A stretch of 64,000 nucleotides of DNA from positions 6,925,152 through 6,989,151 of the forward strand of contig OZ034966.1 in assembly GCA_964030785.1 (NCBI GenBank), written 5' to 3'. The translations under genes and the position numbers were made by a program. The notes beneath the pieces were generated by a model. The model did no database searches and was not told where the DNA came from. It saw only the letters and a list, made by a program, of their open reading frames with translations. This document shows, in pieces, positions 19,526 to 28,203 of the stretch. The stretch comes from Siderastrea siderea (Eukaryota; Cnidaria; Anthozoa; Scleractinia; Rhizangiidae). Position 1 is the first letter of the stretch. The number at the start of each line of letters is the position of its first letter.

Positions 19526-19852
19526 TGGACGGTTCGTCAATAGACGTTGAAGGGCTTTGTTTTGTTTGATCGCATCCTGTGTCTCTTTATAACCTTGACG
19601 GGTATTGCGTTTGAAATCGGACCACCAACCCCCACCTTGTTGTCGTCGGTAATGTTGTACATTATCGGTAATGCCTTTTAAGGCTTGCCCGCCTAATTTG
19701 CCTAAAGCAAGTCCAAACCCAGGCGCGGGGCCTGAGAGAAACATACTCATGCCATGGGCAATTTTATCCACCAAACGGGGTTTGCGACGCATTAAAGCTC
19801 CTCCTCGTTGTTTCCTTTTTCTGCGTCGTCGTCGTCGTCGTTGGACGGCCAT
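19520..19852 (-). CDS. Inner element: Arg-rich-leader core-like protein, 110 aa
   Basis: The leader MAVQRRRRRRRKRKQRGGAL has the same Arg-run plus QRGG design as its neighbours. The remainder has a Gly-rich amphipathic segment (SGPAPGFGLALGKLGGQAL) and a Gln/Lys/Arg tail. A TATA-like CCATAAAAAGC (minus, 19881-19891) lies about 30 bp upstream. It is probably a processed virion peptide; an adenovirus pVI-like role for the amphipathic segment is only a guess. Confidence 0.6.
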   Translation of the reverse strand: MAVQRRRRRRRKRKQRGGALMRRKPRLVDKIAHGMSMFLSGPAPGFGLALGKLGGQALKGITDNVQHYRRQQGGGWWSDFKRNTRQGYKETQDAIKQNKALQRLLTNRPW

Positions 19853-20457
19853 GGTTCTAAGAGTGTAGGACTGGGAGGGAGCGGCTTTTTATGGATCCAG
19901 TAGTCTTTGGGTTTCAAGGGACGAGGACATCCGTCTACATAGCATAGGGCTTCCAAGGGTTGGTACACAAAATGACGATGGTAATCTTGGAGACATCGTT
20001 TGGGTAACGGAGGGGTGAAATCCACAATGGTGTCATCCAAGGTTTGCATCTTGATTAAAAATCCTTCCAGGTCCTCCAAGGGGACACCCCTCACATAGGT
20101 TTTCAATTCGGTCAAGGCTTTGGCATAGGTGGTAAACGCAAACCGACTCATGGTCACTTTAAATCGGTATTGTTTAAAATCATTCCATCCTTTGACGACC
20201 GTCCCCACCGCCGCCAAACACGCTACCAACGTACTGTTGTCCAAAAGGGGACCAGCAATCATGCCCGCGGCCATCAGGAGTAACGCCATGCCATTGAACA
20301 AGGCATTGATACACTTGTAATGATTCAACATTTTTCGATAACACCACCATTGTTGATGGTAAAAGGCATACAAGGAATCCATCCGTTGTAACAATTCCGG
20401 TGGGAAGGGGATGCCAGGACGTCGAGATCCATTCAATAACGACACGACGGTTTTCAT
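19792..20457 (-). CDS. Inner element: two-transmembrane protein, 221 aa
   Basis: The start is ATG 20457, which overlaps the stop of the upstream gene (TGATG). After a basic N-terminus and YAFYHQQWWCYRKM, two hydrophobic helices (MALLLMAAGMIAG and STLVACLAAVGTVV) are separated by a short turn. A charged helical region and a Pro-rich acidic tail follow. The old element has the same design at 8249-8733. The build resembles SLATT-type two-TM proteins, which elsewhere partner SLOG-domain sensors; a SLOG-like protein is encoded at 29.8 kb, but no direct link is shown. Confidence 0.6.
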   Translation of the reverse strand: MKTVVSLLNGSRRPGIPFPPELLQRMDSLYAFYHQQWWCYRKMLNHYKCINALFNGMALLLMAAGMIAGPLLDNSTLVACLAAVGTVVKGWNDFKQYRFKVTMSRFAFTTYAKALTELKTYVRGVPLEDLEGFLIKMQTLDDTIVDFTPPLPKRCLQDYHRHFVYQPLEALCYVDGCPRPLKPKDYWIHKKPLPPSPTLLEPWPSNDDDDDAEKGNNEEEL

Positions 20458-21326
20458 CACGGCGATACCCGGGACGACGAGGTTTGTACACTAGGACGTC
20501 CTCCCTGTTTATAACTGGTCACAATGCTATTGGTCATGGTCACATTAGCAATTTCCCGTCCTTGGGCCAATTGTTCTTGATCTTGTAATAGCATGCGTAA
20601 ACGTCGTTGTAAATCGGCTTGACGCAAGGTACGTGGGGGTGTACTATCGCTCCAAGATCCTCGAGGGGTAGCTGGATTGGAGGCAGGTGTCAAAGGCGAC
20701 GTGGGGGTATTTCGTCGTCGTCCTCGTATGCGTCTAGGACGTCGTCCCCGACGACCCCCACCACCACCACCACCACCACCACCACCACCAGCACCACCGG
20801 CGCCACCAGCACCACCAGCACCAGCACCACCAGCACCACCACCACCACCACCACCAGCACCACCGCCACGTCCGGCACCCCCACCACCACCACGTCCACC
20901 GCCACGTCCACCACGTCCGCCACCACGTCCGCCACCATTACCCCCAGCCCCCGCTGCTGTTCGAGCACCCGCCGCCGCCGCCAAGGGTACGCTAGGAGGC
21001 GTCGCAGGCGTTCGAGCCCCAGAAGACTCCGGGGTGGTGTGGGGACTACGGAAGGATTGACTTCCCGAACTTCCTACCCCGGCTGGGGTAGAGGTCTGTA
21101 CAGGGGGTGGGAGGTCAGGCAACGATTCGATATATCGGGTGAGGGCATCATAATCACCAGCATCCTCTATTTGATCAAAGGCTTGGGCAATCAAGTTTTG
21201 GTCCCCTGTATCCAAAATTTCTTGGATGGTCCCTGGAGACACTTGATTGCTGGTGGTCGCCCCAACCCCGGCCGGGGCCACGGTATCGTACGCTTGCGGA
21301 GGTTGACGGTCATCGTCATCGGCCAT
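20457..21326 (-). CDS. Inner element: Gly/Arg-rich (RGG) protein, 289 aa
   Basis: The start is placed at ATG 21326 (MADDDDRQPP), because a TATAAAGG on the minus strand at about 21367-21374 would initiate within the upstream in-frame codons. The product has an acidic N-terminal domain (TIQEILDTGDQNLIAQAF helix), a Ser/Thr/Pro linker, a long Gly-rich core with RGG triplets (encoded by a CACCAC-type repeat at 20755-20945), an Arg-rich patch and a helical C-terminus. RGG tracts usually bind RNA or DNA; a nucleocapsid-like or condensate-forming role is inference. Confidence 0.6.
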   Translation of the reverse strand: MADDDDRQPPQAYDTVAPAGVGATTSNQVSPGTIQEILDTGDQNLIAQAFDQIEDAGDYDALTRYIESLPDLPPPVQTSTPAGVGSSGSQSFRSPHTTPESSGARTPATPPSVPLAAAAGARTAAGAGGNGGGRGGGRGGRGGGRGGGGGAGRGGGAGGGGGGGAGGAGAGGAGGAGGAGGGGGGGGGGGGRRGRRPRRIRGRRRNTPTSPLTPASNPATPRGSWSDSTPPRTLRQADLQRRLRMLLQDQEQLAQGREIANVTMTNSIVTSYKQGGRPSVQTSSSRVSP

Positions 21327-21369
21327 GCTCACTCTCTCTTTTTCCGGTTCCAAAGGGGGTGTCGTGCCT

Positions 21370-22023
21370 TTATACTCGCTTTTGATAGGTGCGCGTCCAT
21401 CCTTCGTCTTTTAACAGATGACTCAACACACGTTGTTGATCGGAGGAGGCGGGATGTAAATCTAACATCAAATAGCCATACGGGCGCGTGGTGGCCTGAT
21501 GAAAGGTCTCCAAGGTGTCTTTCCAAGTGGTCGGAAACGATTGCAGCATGACATTGCGTACCCCTAATTGATCCCGGGGATTCTTGAACGCCACAATGTA
21601 ATGCGCATTGCGGGATATACTTTTGGCATAGCGCCCCACGGGAAACATGTCTTGGCACAAGTACAGCACCGTCACCCCTTGATGATGCGAATGTTTGGTG
21701 AATAAATCCAACACGCGTTTATCGTGACTCCCTTCGTCCATTAAATCATCCAAGACGAGGACCCCCTGTCCTTGAGGAAACCATTGGACCAACGCATCAT
21801 GATCGGGAATCCCTTCGTGAAACACTACCCCATGATCTTGCATGCCTCGAAATCGATCTTGCCACGCCCCATAACAATAATGCATTTGGGTCGGCGGAGT
21901 GTCAAACAAGTCCGCGTTCTCTACCAAGAGTTTTTCCGTAAACACCGTTTTGCCACATCCCGAAGGCCCCACCACCAAGATAGAGGAGGGGGTATGAAAA
22001 CGAAATGGTTTCCCCGTTTGCAT
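21370..22023 (-). CDS. Inner element: FtsK/A32-type packaging ATPase
   Basis: The frame is 217 codons from ATG 22023. The in-frame codons further upstream fall inside the tRNA-like gene and are rejected. Walker A is VVGPSGCGKTVF (about residues 17-28), Walker B is GVLVLDDLMDE, and a sensor-like segment VTVLYLCQDMF follows. The fold is the HerA/FtsK-type ATPase that drives genome packaging in Polintons, adintoviruses and NCLDVs. The length is normal and no lesion is visible. A TATA-like AATAAAAAGG at the 3' edge of the tRNA-like gene may double as its promoter. Confidence 0.9.
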   Translation of the reverse strand: MQTGKPFRFHTPSSILVVGPSGCGKTVFTEKLLVENADLFDTPPTQMHYCYGAWQDRFRGMQDHGVVFHEGIPDHDALVQWFPQGQGVLVLDDLMDEGSHDKRVLDLFTKHSHHQGVTVLYLCQDMFPVGRYAKSISRNAHYIVAFKNPRDQLGVRNVMLQSFPTTWKDTLETFHQATTRPYGYLMLDLHPASSDQQRVLSHLLKDEGWTRTYQKRV

Positions 22024-22064
22024 GATGATGATACTACCCAGGGAAAAAAAAGGCACCTTTTTAT

Positions 22065-22153
22065 TGGAATCGGTGGGACTCGAACCCACGCCCAATCCCC
22101 CTACACCTGTTTTTCGGGGGATCCAAAGGCTCTACCGACTGAGCTACGACTCC
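22065..22153 (-). tRNA. tRNA-like Pol III gene inside the Polinton, anticodon unassigned
   Basis: The 89-nt minus-strand sequence has a 7-bp acceptor stem (GGAGTCG with CGATTCC, one G-U pair), a D arm with A box TAGCTCAGTCGG, and a T arm GTGGG-TTCGAGT-CCCAC containing a perfect B box GGTTCGAGTCC. A run of eight T follows about 15 nt downstream (22042-22050), a Pol III terminator. The centre is abnormal: no standard 5-bp anticodon stem with 7-nt loop forms. Instead ATCCCCC pairs with GGGGGAT around a 14-nt loop. It could be an intron-bearing or long-variable-arm tRNA, or a tRNA-derived non-coding RNA comparable in design to viral VA or TMER RNAs. Transcription is likely; function is open. Confidence 0.7.
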
Positions 22154-22180
22154 GACACACTTTTTTCCAACGAATTTTAT

Positions 22181-22720
22181 TTAATCATTCCGTTGATGAT
22201 ACGGATGACAATAAAGTTGATACCATCTGGCTTCTTGACCTACAATCAATTGTTGAAGGCGTTGACCGGCTTGATGGTCGTTGCTTACATAATCATGATC
22301 GGAAAACTCATTTAAAAAGTCTTGCAAGGTCCGTCCACGGGCTTTGGCTTTCAAGTACAACAAGGCGTAATCACCACAACTCTTGCTTGAAATGGCTTGC
22401 AGGGACTTGCCATTGGTCACCACATACTTCCAATATTGCACAATCCAATCTCGTAACGGGGTAGCTTGCACGTACGTGTCCATGGGCAAGGCATAACTGT
22501 CCAGGATTTCACACACGTTTCGATCCGTCCACACCGCCAACCAATGTTGTCCCGGTTAATCGTGTGGGTCAGTGTTGACAATGTACCCTTGGGGTTGGGT
22601 CTTGACAGGACTCTTGGGTAAACGATCACAGGCCACCGTTCCGTAAAAGTAACGTTTCAAGTGGGGGTCGTCTCGGGCTAAATAATCCAACTGCACATTA
22701 TTCAAGGCCACGTGTTCCAT
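22181..22720 (-). pseudogene. Inner element: adenain-type maturation protease with nonsense codon
   Basis: The frame starts at ATG 22720 (MEHVALNNVQLDYL) and runs about 54 codons to an in-frame TAA at 22556-22558. The same register continues without further stops to 22181. The catalytic layout is visible on the downstream side: His in GQHWLAVW, Asp in EILDSYALP, Cys in KSCGDYALLYL. At about 179 codons the length suits a Polinton protease, which would cut the Gly-Gly sites of the core proteins. The gene lies between the major capsid gene (gap of 2 bp) and the tRNA-like gene. Confidence 0.9.
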
Positions 22721-22722
22721 CT

Positions 22723-24122
22723 TTAGTGTTGGTAAATGTTGTACAACACGGCTCCGTTGCGGTCAATCTCCAGCAAGTTCTCAAATTCTCCATAGACGAG
22801 CACCGTTATAGTGGTACCGGGAGCGGCTCCAAATTCCAAGACCAATTGTAAATCGCCGGTTTGCTTGGGGTTGAGGTTTTGACTGTCGGCACATCCATTG
22901 GCCACATTGTCAAACATGAACAAGCTACAATTTTTCGCTTGGCCCCAATCTCCTAGTTCCACCATGTTGCCTTTCTTTTTGCACCAAGCACCACTGGCTT
23001 GCAGAAAACGGAAGTAGCCTAGATTATCTCGGGTGCCATTGTTGTGCACTAACTGCAGGGTTTCATAAGGGTATTCTTCTCCTTTGACAATCTGTCGAAT
23101 GGACGTCAATCCCCATTTCTGGAAACAGAAAGGATCTCGGGTGACATCTCCATTGAAGGCTCGGATGTCCAACAACCCCACAATCAATCGGTCAGGTATT
23201 CTGTTTTGAAACAGGTTGGGGATGTCAAAACGGGTCAGGTTGCCTTGCATGCTGAAAGTCCGGATTTCACTGCGGACGGTCGGGTAGGAGGCGATTTCTC
23301 CTTCATTGTGCCTTTTGGCAGACAAACTCTGGTAGATGGCGTCATTCAAACTCAGTTGACAGAGATGAAACCTAGTTTGACATCCCCTTCCATCAATCGG
23401 CCAGCCAGGCCCACGCCATTGAAAAACAGGTTCGGGCCATTGAAATGAAATTTCATCTTGATTTCGATGCCAGGCACTAACAGTTTGCCGGTATGAAACA
23501 CTTCCAAGTGGGGGGTAAACACCAGACTGTGAGTGACACCTCCAGCATACTTGGCCACTTCGGCCACAGAGGTATCCATGGCCGCTTTGTGATTGGCACT
23601 GAGAGCGTTCCAGGCTGCATGGTCTCCTGCTTTGTCTGTGTTGTTGGCAGTCCATTGGGGTGGGAAATCCACTTGATTGAACCATCCTTAGGGTCCTAAC
23701 ACGGTCTTGCCATCTTCTCGGTCATAATTCAACAAGGTTTCCAGGTAAGCTTTGTAATGGTAGGTGTCGGATTGAGGACTGATCAACGTGCCATTCAACT
23801 GCAAGTCAATTTGTTTGATGATGGAATGGGCCAAATTGTTGACCGGCCACAATTTTTCATCCGCCACCAAGTTGGCATTGGTACTTTTCTGCAATCTCAA
23901 TTCCATGGTAAAGTAACTGCGTCCCAAATCCACAAAATCGTCTAATCCAGGAATGATGAATTCCATCGGATTGATGCCCGTGGTGGTGGGTTGAACGGTG
24001 ACCATGCGATAGGCATTGATGCTAATGTCCGTGGGCGGCACCTTGAAAATCCGTAACGCCGGGGTGACGGTCCCTTCGGAACGTGCGTGAGCCGGGGCGG
24101 ATTGTGTACTCACGTCAGGCAT
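22723..24122 (-). pseudogene. Inner element: major capsid (hexon-like) protein, one stop and one frameshift
   Basis: From ATG 24122 the first frame includes VTVQPTTTGINPMEFIIPG and SIIKQIDLQLNGTLI, the N-terminal jelly-roll signature of Polinton and adintovirus hexons. An in-frame TAA (23688-23690) interrupts it. The same register then reads on (EVFHTGKLLVPGIEIKMKF) to about 23355. A one-base loss there moves it into the frame carrying ILFQNRIPDRLIV-like C-terminal strands, ending LVYGEFENLLEID at 22723. Total length is about 465 codons. The double jelly-roll fold is inferred from family, not directly seen. A TATA box (GGTATAAAAA, minus, 24171-24180) lies about 50 bp before the start. Confidence 0.88.
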
Positions 24123-24163
24123 GTTTAACGTCGTCGTCGAGTACTGGTACCCCGTCGTCGTCG

Positions 24164-24352
24164 TCAGGGGTTTTTATACCGTCGTCGTGCTAAGCGTTGT
24201 CTCAAATCAAACCCGGGCAGTCTCATCACCTCGGGACTTAACCAACCGCCACGTTGTCGTCGCATCAGTTTCCAAAACGGATACAGGCCTCCCCATTGAG
24301 ACAAGCCCCGACTACTACGAATCCGTCGAGGTCGTGAAGGCACGGGTTCCAT
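24164..24352 (-). CDS. Inner element: Arg-rich QRGG mini-protein, 62 aa
   Basis: MEPVPSRPRRIRSSRG is followed by WKLMRRQRGGWLSPEV and a basic tail. It has the QRGG cleavage-like motif of the other core proteins and lies between the capsid gene and the 108-aa core-like gene. Its last codons contain the capsid gene's TATA box. Likely a DNA-condensing peptide; inference from composition. Confidence 0.5.
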   Translation of the reverse strand: MEPVPSRPRRIRSSRGLSQWGGLYPFWKLMRRQRGGWLSPEVMRLPGFDLRQRLARRRYKNP

Positions 24353-24354
24353 TT

Positions 24355-24681
24355 TTAGACTCCCAAAATATCGCGTGCACGTTTGGTTTGTTTGGGAAAT
24401 AAGGCCGTGGCTACCCGCACGGCTTGTTTCACGTTCTTCTGATTCAACGCTTTCTTGGCTTGTTTGGTGATTTCCTTTTTAAGGACGTCTTCGGCTTTGC
24501 GTTTGATACCGCGTGTTAACCCTGCATTCAATCCTCTCTTGATATTACTAGGCAGTTTTAAAGGATTTCGCGTGCTTTTAAGGCCTTGGAACCCACCACG
24601 CATGAGCTCCCTCATCAACCCACTGCCATGTTGATCATACCACTCGTCGGTCCGAAATCGTGTCAAACTTCCCCCTCGCAT
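24355..24681 (-). CDS. Inner element: basic core/pVI-like protein, 108 aa
   Basis: It begins MRGGSLTRFR and contains LMRGGFQGL; both match the adenain consensus (Met/Ile/Leu)-X-Gly-Gly. The rest is Lys-rich and helical (IKRKAEDVLKKEITKQAKKA, ending RARDILGV). A GGTATAAAAAGAGG box (minus, 24733-24745) lies about 55 bp upstream. It is probably a protease-processed virion protein. Confidence 0.6.
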   Translation of the reverse strand: MRGGSLTRFRTDEWYDQHGSGLMRELMRGGFQGLKSTRNPLKLPSNIKRGLNAGLTRGIKRKAEDVLKKEITKQAKKALNQKNVKQAVRVATALFPKQTKRARDILGV

Positions 24682-24746
24682 GGTTGTCTTCTTCCCCAGG
24701 GATACACGTTTTGTTTAGGTCACAAGCCTCGCCTCTTTTTATACCG

Positions 24747-24938
24747 TCATCGGCCTTTCTTTTTCTTCCGAGTGGTCGCTGCTTCCATGGCTTTTTTGCC
24801 ACCGTAACCCGCGGCACCACCCACGGCTCCCAACGCGGCGGCTTTCCCCACAGTTATTAAAGCGGGCACGAGAGCGGCCAGAGGCAAGAGACCACCTCGT
24901 TGCCTTCGTCGTCTTCGACGTGCTCTTGTCTTTGGCAT
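24747..24938 (-). CDS. Inner element: pX/mu-like protein, 63 aa
   Basis: MPKTRARRRRRRQRGG leads into a hydrophobic, Gly/Ala-rich segment (LLPLAALVPALITVGKAAAL, then GAVGGAAGYGGKKA) and a basic end. This matches the design of adenovirus pX: basic head, QRGG site, membrane-seeking tail. A CATAAAAAGGG box lies on the minus strand at about 24960-24970. Confidence 0.65.
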   Translation of the reverse strand: MPKTRARRRRRRQRGGLLPLAALVPALITVGKAAALGAVGGAAGYGGKKAMEAATTRKKKKGR

Positions 24939-24967
24939 CTTTGATGGACCATCCCCTTTTTCCCTTT

Positions 24968-26017
24968 TTATGCCTTTTTGAAGTGCAAGGTGACCAGGGT
25001 GTTGCCTTTGCCAAACCGGACCAACTTGTCCTCGGTGCCAGACGTTTCGGTGACTTGCATTTGAATGATTTCCACGACTTCATTACGAAGGGGTAGGTAT
25101 TGAATGTGCAATGGTTCAAAGTACATGGTGCCTCTGCCTTCCCGCTTGTAGTGGATTTCTCGCAACAAATCGGTCACGCGATTGCCCACCACCGTGCTGC
25201 CTGCCACGTCCGAGTACACGTGCAACGATCGTGAAGGGTCCCCCACCACCAAACGAAACGCCACATTCAAGTTGGTGAAACGCCACCCACAACTCATACT
25301 CAATTGCAAATGATCCGGTAAAATCGAACGCACCGTCCAAAAGACCGGGTTGTGCTGATCGTCGTTGACATCGTTCCAATCGTTGCCAACGGGTTTTGTC
25401 ATGTTGGGGATTTGATCCCCCATGAAGTCTTGTTGTAAGTTGGGTCCCAAAATCAACCCACTGCTAATTTTACGTAACCATCCCATCTTGACAGCCAACT
25501 TGGTGTAGATGTACAGGGCGGGCGTGTCCGTTTTGCAATGACAGATATTGGTGTTGTCAATGAGCAGATCTTCCCCTTCCCACTTGAACTTGACGTAGGT
25601 GTGTTTGCCTTGATCGTTAACAAACCGACCTCCTTGAATCGCCGTTTCCTTGCGTTGTTGTTCCAAGTGAGCAATGGTGGCTTTCATGAAACTCACCCCA
25701 TCCACCACCCAATCCAAATGTTGAATGTCATTGATGAGGGTTTCAGCCGTCCCTCCTCGCGAGGCCATTTCCCCAACACTTCCCCCCGGTTTGGGGTAGT
25801 CTTGGTCCCAGGACGTCGATAGGATGAACCCATCTTTTTGCACCAACTCGTACAAATTGACGTGCGTATCCGGTAAGGAAATGGCACTCAACCCCACTTG
25901 CCACGAACCCCCTTGTAACCGTAATGGTTGAGGTAAACGAATCTTGAACGAATTGGCTTGGTTGTTGGGAAATTCACGTCGGTTGGCATGACTGGGTAAC
26001 GTCACGTAGAACGACAT
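24968..26017 (-). CDS. Inner element: penton/minor-capsid-like protein 1, 349 aa
   Basis: The start is ATG 26017 (MSFYVTLPSHANRREFP); the longer frame begins only with GTG. SFYVTL, a LPQPLRL-GGSWQVGLSAI strand block, a middle LGPNLQQDF, then LHVYSDVAGSTVVGN and a terminal FGKGNTLVTLHFKK are landmarks of a family present in most animal Polintons, usually taken as the penton or minor capsid protein. It is open throughout. It is clearly related to the next two paralogues and follows protein 2 by 11 bp. Confidence 0.75.
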   Translation of the reverse strand: MSFYVTLPSHANRREFPNNQANSFKIRLPQPLRLQGGSWQVGLSAISLPDTHVNLYELVQKDGFILSTSWDQDYPKPGGSVGEMASRGGTAETLINDIQHLDWVVDGVSFMKATIAHLEQQRKETAIQGGRFVNDQGKHTYVKFKWEGEDLLIDNTNICHCKTDTPALYIYTKLAVKMGWLRKISSGLILGPNLQQDFMGDQIPNMTKPVGNDWNDVNDDQHNPVFWTVRSILPDHLQLSMSCGWRFTNLNVAFRLVVGDPSRSLHVYSDVAGSTVVGNRVTDLLREIHYKREGRGTMYFEPLHIQYLPLRNEVVEIIQMQVTETSGTEDKLVRFGKGNTLVTLHFKKA

Positions 26018-26028
26018 CTTTGTCTTCT

Positions 26029-27072
26029 TCACACCACCACGTCCCTTTTAAAGTGGAGGGTCAGGAGGGTACGTCCTTCGCCAAATTGGACCAGATCCCC
26101 ATTGGTTTCGGCCATCTGGGTTTCCACGATTTCCACTACTTCATTGCGTACGGGGACATATTGAATATGGCGAGGTTCAAAGTGGGTGGTGTTTTGAGGA
26201 TGGTACTTGATTTCTCGTAAGAGATCGGTGATGCGACCTCCTACCATGCTGCTGGTCCCTACATTGCAATACACGTGCAAAGGACGCGTCGGAGCAAATT
26301 CCGACGAGGGACGAAAGGTTGCGTTCAAATTGACAAACCGCCAAGGACACGATAGACTCAATTTCAGATAATCCCCTTCCACTTTCCAAAAGGTGGGATT
26401 GTTGCTGGCATCGCGGACATCCGTCGGGTTCGGAATGGTAGACATGCCATCCAATTCTGGTAAGAGATTCGGACCCAATCGATACTGGCCGGGGGACCCT
26501 TCTTCGATCCATCCCATTTTCAGGGCTAAGGTTCTGCCCCATGACACGCGCGCCACATGGGTTTTGTAATCTACTGGCTTGGTATTCAACAACAAATCCC
26601 CTTCCGAGCTCCATTCAAAGGTCGGGTACATTTTGACACCATCGGGTCCCACCCATTTGTCTTTGGGTTTGATTCGTTTAGCACGTTCTTGCTGGTAACG
26701 ATACACCAGTTGGTGAAAAAATTGACCTCCCGTCAACGAGGTCATCTCCTTTCTCATGTCTTGAGCCTTGATGGTCCATTCCTGCTCTTCATACCACCAG
26801 GCATCCTGTCCCCAATCGTCTATTTTGAAGTCGTGTTCGTGCCATCGTACATACAACAAAGGATGGGAATCGCCCACGCCTCCTTCTTCCGCTACCACGG
26901 GAATGGTGGGTAAGGATAAACTCGCCATACCCACCATCCATCCGCGTCCCACAAATCGAATGGGTTTCGGCAATCGGTTTCTGAAATGATGACTCTTGTT
27001 CCCAGGAAACTCTTTGGTACTCGCATGACTCATCAACGTCACGTAAAACGACGAGTTGGGCACCCACGTCAT
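26029..27072 (-). CDS. Inner element: penton/minor-capsid-like protein 2, 347 aa
   Basis: Same landmarks as protein 1: SSFYVTLMSHASTKEFPG, LPKPIRF-GWMVGMASLSLP, LGPNLLPELDG, LHVYCNVGTSSMVGG, ITDLLREIKYHP, FGEGRTLLTLHFKR. The frame is intact from ATG 27072 and starts 4 bp after the integrase stop. The two tandem copies are diverged but align end to end, so they arose by an old duplication and may have different virion roles, for example base and vertex. Confidence 0.75.
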   Translation of the reverse strand: MTWVPNSSFYVTLMSHASTKEFPGNKSHHFRNRLPKPIRFVGRGWMVGMASLSLPTIPVVAEEGGVGDSHPLLYVRWHEHDFKIDDWGQDAWWYEEQEWTIKAQDMRKEMTSLTGGQFFHQLVYRYQQERAKRIKPKDKWVGPDGVKMYPTFEWSSEGDLLLNTKPVDYKTHVARVSWGRTLALKMGWIEEGSPGQYRLGPNLLPELDGMSTIPNPTDVRDASNNPTFWKVEGDYLKLSLSCPWRFVNLNATFRPSSEFAPTRPLHVYCNVGTSSMVGGRITDLLREIKYHPQNTTHFEPRHIQYVPVRNEVVEIVETQMAETNGDLVQFGEGRTLLTLHFKRDVVV

Positions 27073-27075
27073 TGT

Positions 27076-28203
27076 TTAGTCGCGTCGTCGTCTTTTGGAT
27101 GGCTTGGGTGGACTTGTCTTTTTCCTCTTGGGTGGCTGGAGAGAGGTCACGTCTCCGCGGGCAATCCAACTATTGTACTTGTCGGGCCACCCTTTCCACT
27201 TGACCAACCATCGATCTTTTTGACGCTTAAGTACCTTTTCGATGCGAAACACGTCGGACACGTGGACTTTTTGTAAATCCTCTTCATAAAACGTGCCTTG
27301 GACGGGGGTGTCATCCCATTCGTGAATCTTATAGGTGGGCACGGGGCCCGGGATCACACGATGCACCACAAACACTTCTTCGGTCCAACCAGGTAAATAA
27401 CCTTTTTCAAACGTCCGATGAATCTTGTAGAGACGTACCCGATCGCCTACTTTGAATTGAGGTTTTTTCTGGCTTTTCAATCGTTGGCCGTACAATCGTT
27501 TCCACACGGCTTCTTCGTTGTCCCACGTCACGTCTTGAGGGGCCATGCCAATACTTCGATGACGCGTGGCATTGTACCCTTGCACCAACTCGGGTAAAAC
27601 ATCGTCAAAGCGTAAGGTGTTGGCCGCGGTAAAATACCGGTACAACCGTTCTTTCAAGGTGCGGTTAAATCGTTCCACCACACTGGCCTTCGCATCGCCT
27701 TCGGTGGAAAAATGATGAATCCCTTGCTCGTCGAGCCATCGTTGAAACGTCCGGTTGTAAAATTCTTTCCCCCGATCCGTTTGCAATCGATTGGGGTGTC
27801 GTCGTCCTTTCAAAATCTTCTCAAAGGCTTTCACGAGGGCCACCCCCGTTTTGTCTTTCAAGGGTTGCACCCACGCGTATTTCGACAAGACATCCACGAC
27901 CGTCAACAAGTAGCGTAGGCCCCGATTATATTTGGCCAACGGTTGCACTTCGACTAAATCCGCGACCCATTGATCGTCCAACCCTCCCACGATCACGGGG
28001 ACGGTGGGAAAACGACGACGTCGTGGTTTATGTAACGTGTAGGCCAAATCCCGTTCCAAGACCCGTTGGGCTTTTTTCAAAGGGAGACGATGGGTTTTGG
28101 CAAACCGTTGCACGCCTCCTAAACTCCCCGGGGCACGAGGATCGTGGTAACGGCTCAACCATGATGGGGTGTGTTTCTTTCGAGGGGCCATACGTTCTGG
28201 CAT
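27076..28203 (-). CDS. int: Inner element: retroviral-type integrase with C-terminal chromodomain
   Basis: The product is 375 aa and intact. An N-terminal helical region (FAKTHRLPLKKAQRVLERDL) precedes the catalytic core with Asp in QWVADLVEV, Asp in LQTDRGKEFYN and Glu in ASVVERFNRTLKERL. An SH3-like segment (FKVGDRVRLYKIHRTFEKGY) follows, and a chromodomain (FRIEKVLKRQKDRWLVKWKG, then W in YNSWI) near residues 315-355, with a Lys/Arg-rich tail. It inserts the element by strand transfer, giving 6-bp duplications; the chromodomain may direct it to methylated-histone chromatin. That the target here was another Polinton fits such targeting but does not prove it. Confidence 0.93.
   Translation of the reverse strand: MPERMAPRKKHTPSWLSRYHDPRAPGSLGGVQRFAKTHRLPLKKAQRVLERDLAYTLHKPRRRRFPTVPVIVGGLDDQWVADLVEVQPLAKYNRGLRYLLTVVDVLSKYAWVQPLKDKTGVALVKAFEKILKGRRHPNRLQTDRGKEFYNRTFQRWLDEQGIHHFSTEGDAKASVVERFNRTLKERLYRYFTAANTLRFDDVLPELVQGYNATRHRSIGMAPQDVTWDNEEAVWKRLYGQRLKSQKKPQFKVGDRVRLYKIHRTFEKGYLPGWTEEVFVVHRVIPGPVPTYKIHEWDDTPVQGTFYEEDLQKVHVSDVFRIEKVLKRQKDRWLVKWKGWPDKYNSWIARGDVTSLQPPKRKKTSPPKPSKRRRRD

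Noticed and set aside
20619..21551. Plus-strand Thr/Ser-rich frame opposite the RGG gene (also a poly-Pro frame at 20677-21060)
   Set aside because: Produced by the CACCAC repeat read on the other strand. The minus-strand frame has a promoter, an acidic domain and overlapping neighbours.
22024..22095. Longer N-terminus for the packaging ATPase
   Set aside because: These codons lie within the tRNA-like gene; the ATG at 22023 directly precedes the conserved domain.
22065..22153. Calling the tRNA-like gene selenocysteine tRNA or a specific isotype
   Set aside because: No UCA anticodon or standard anticodon arm is visible, so the isotype is left open.
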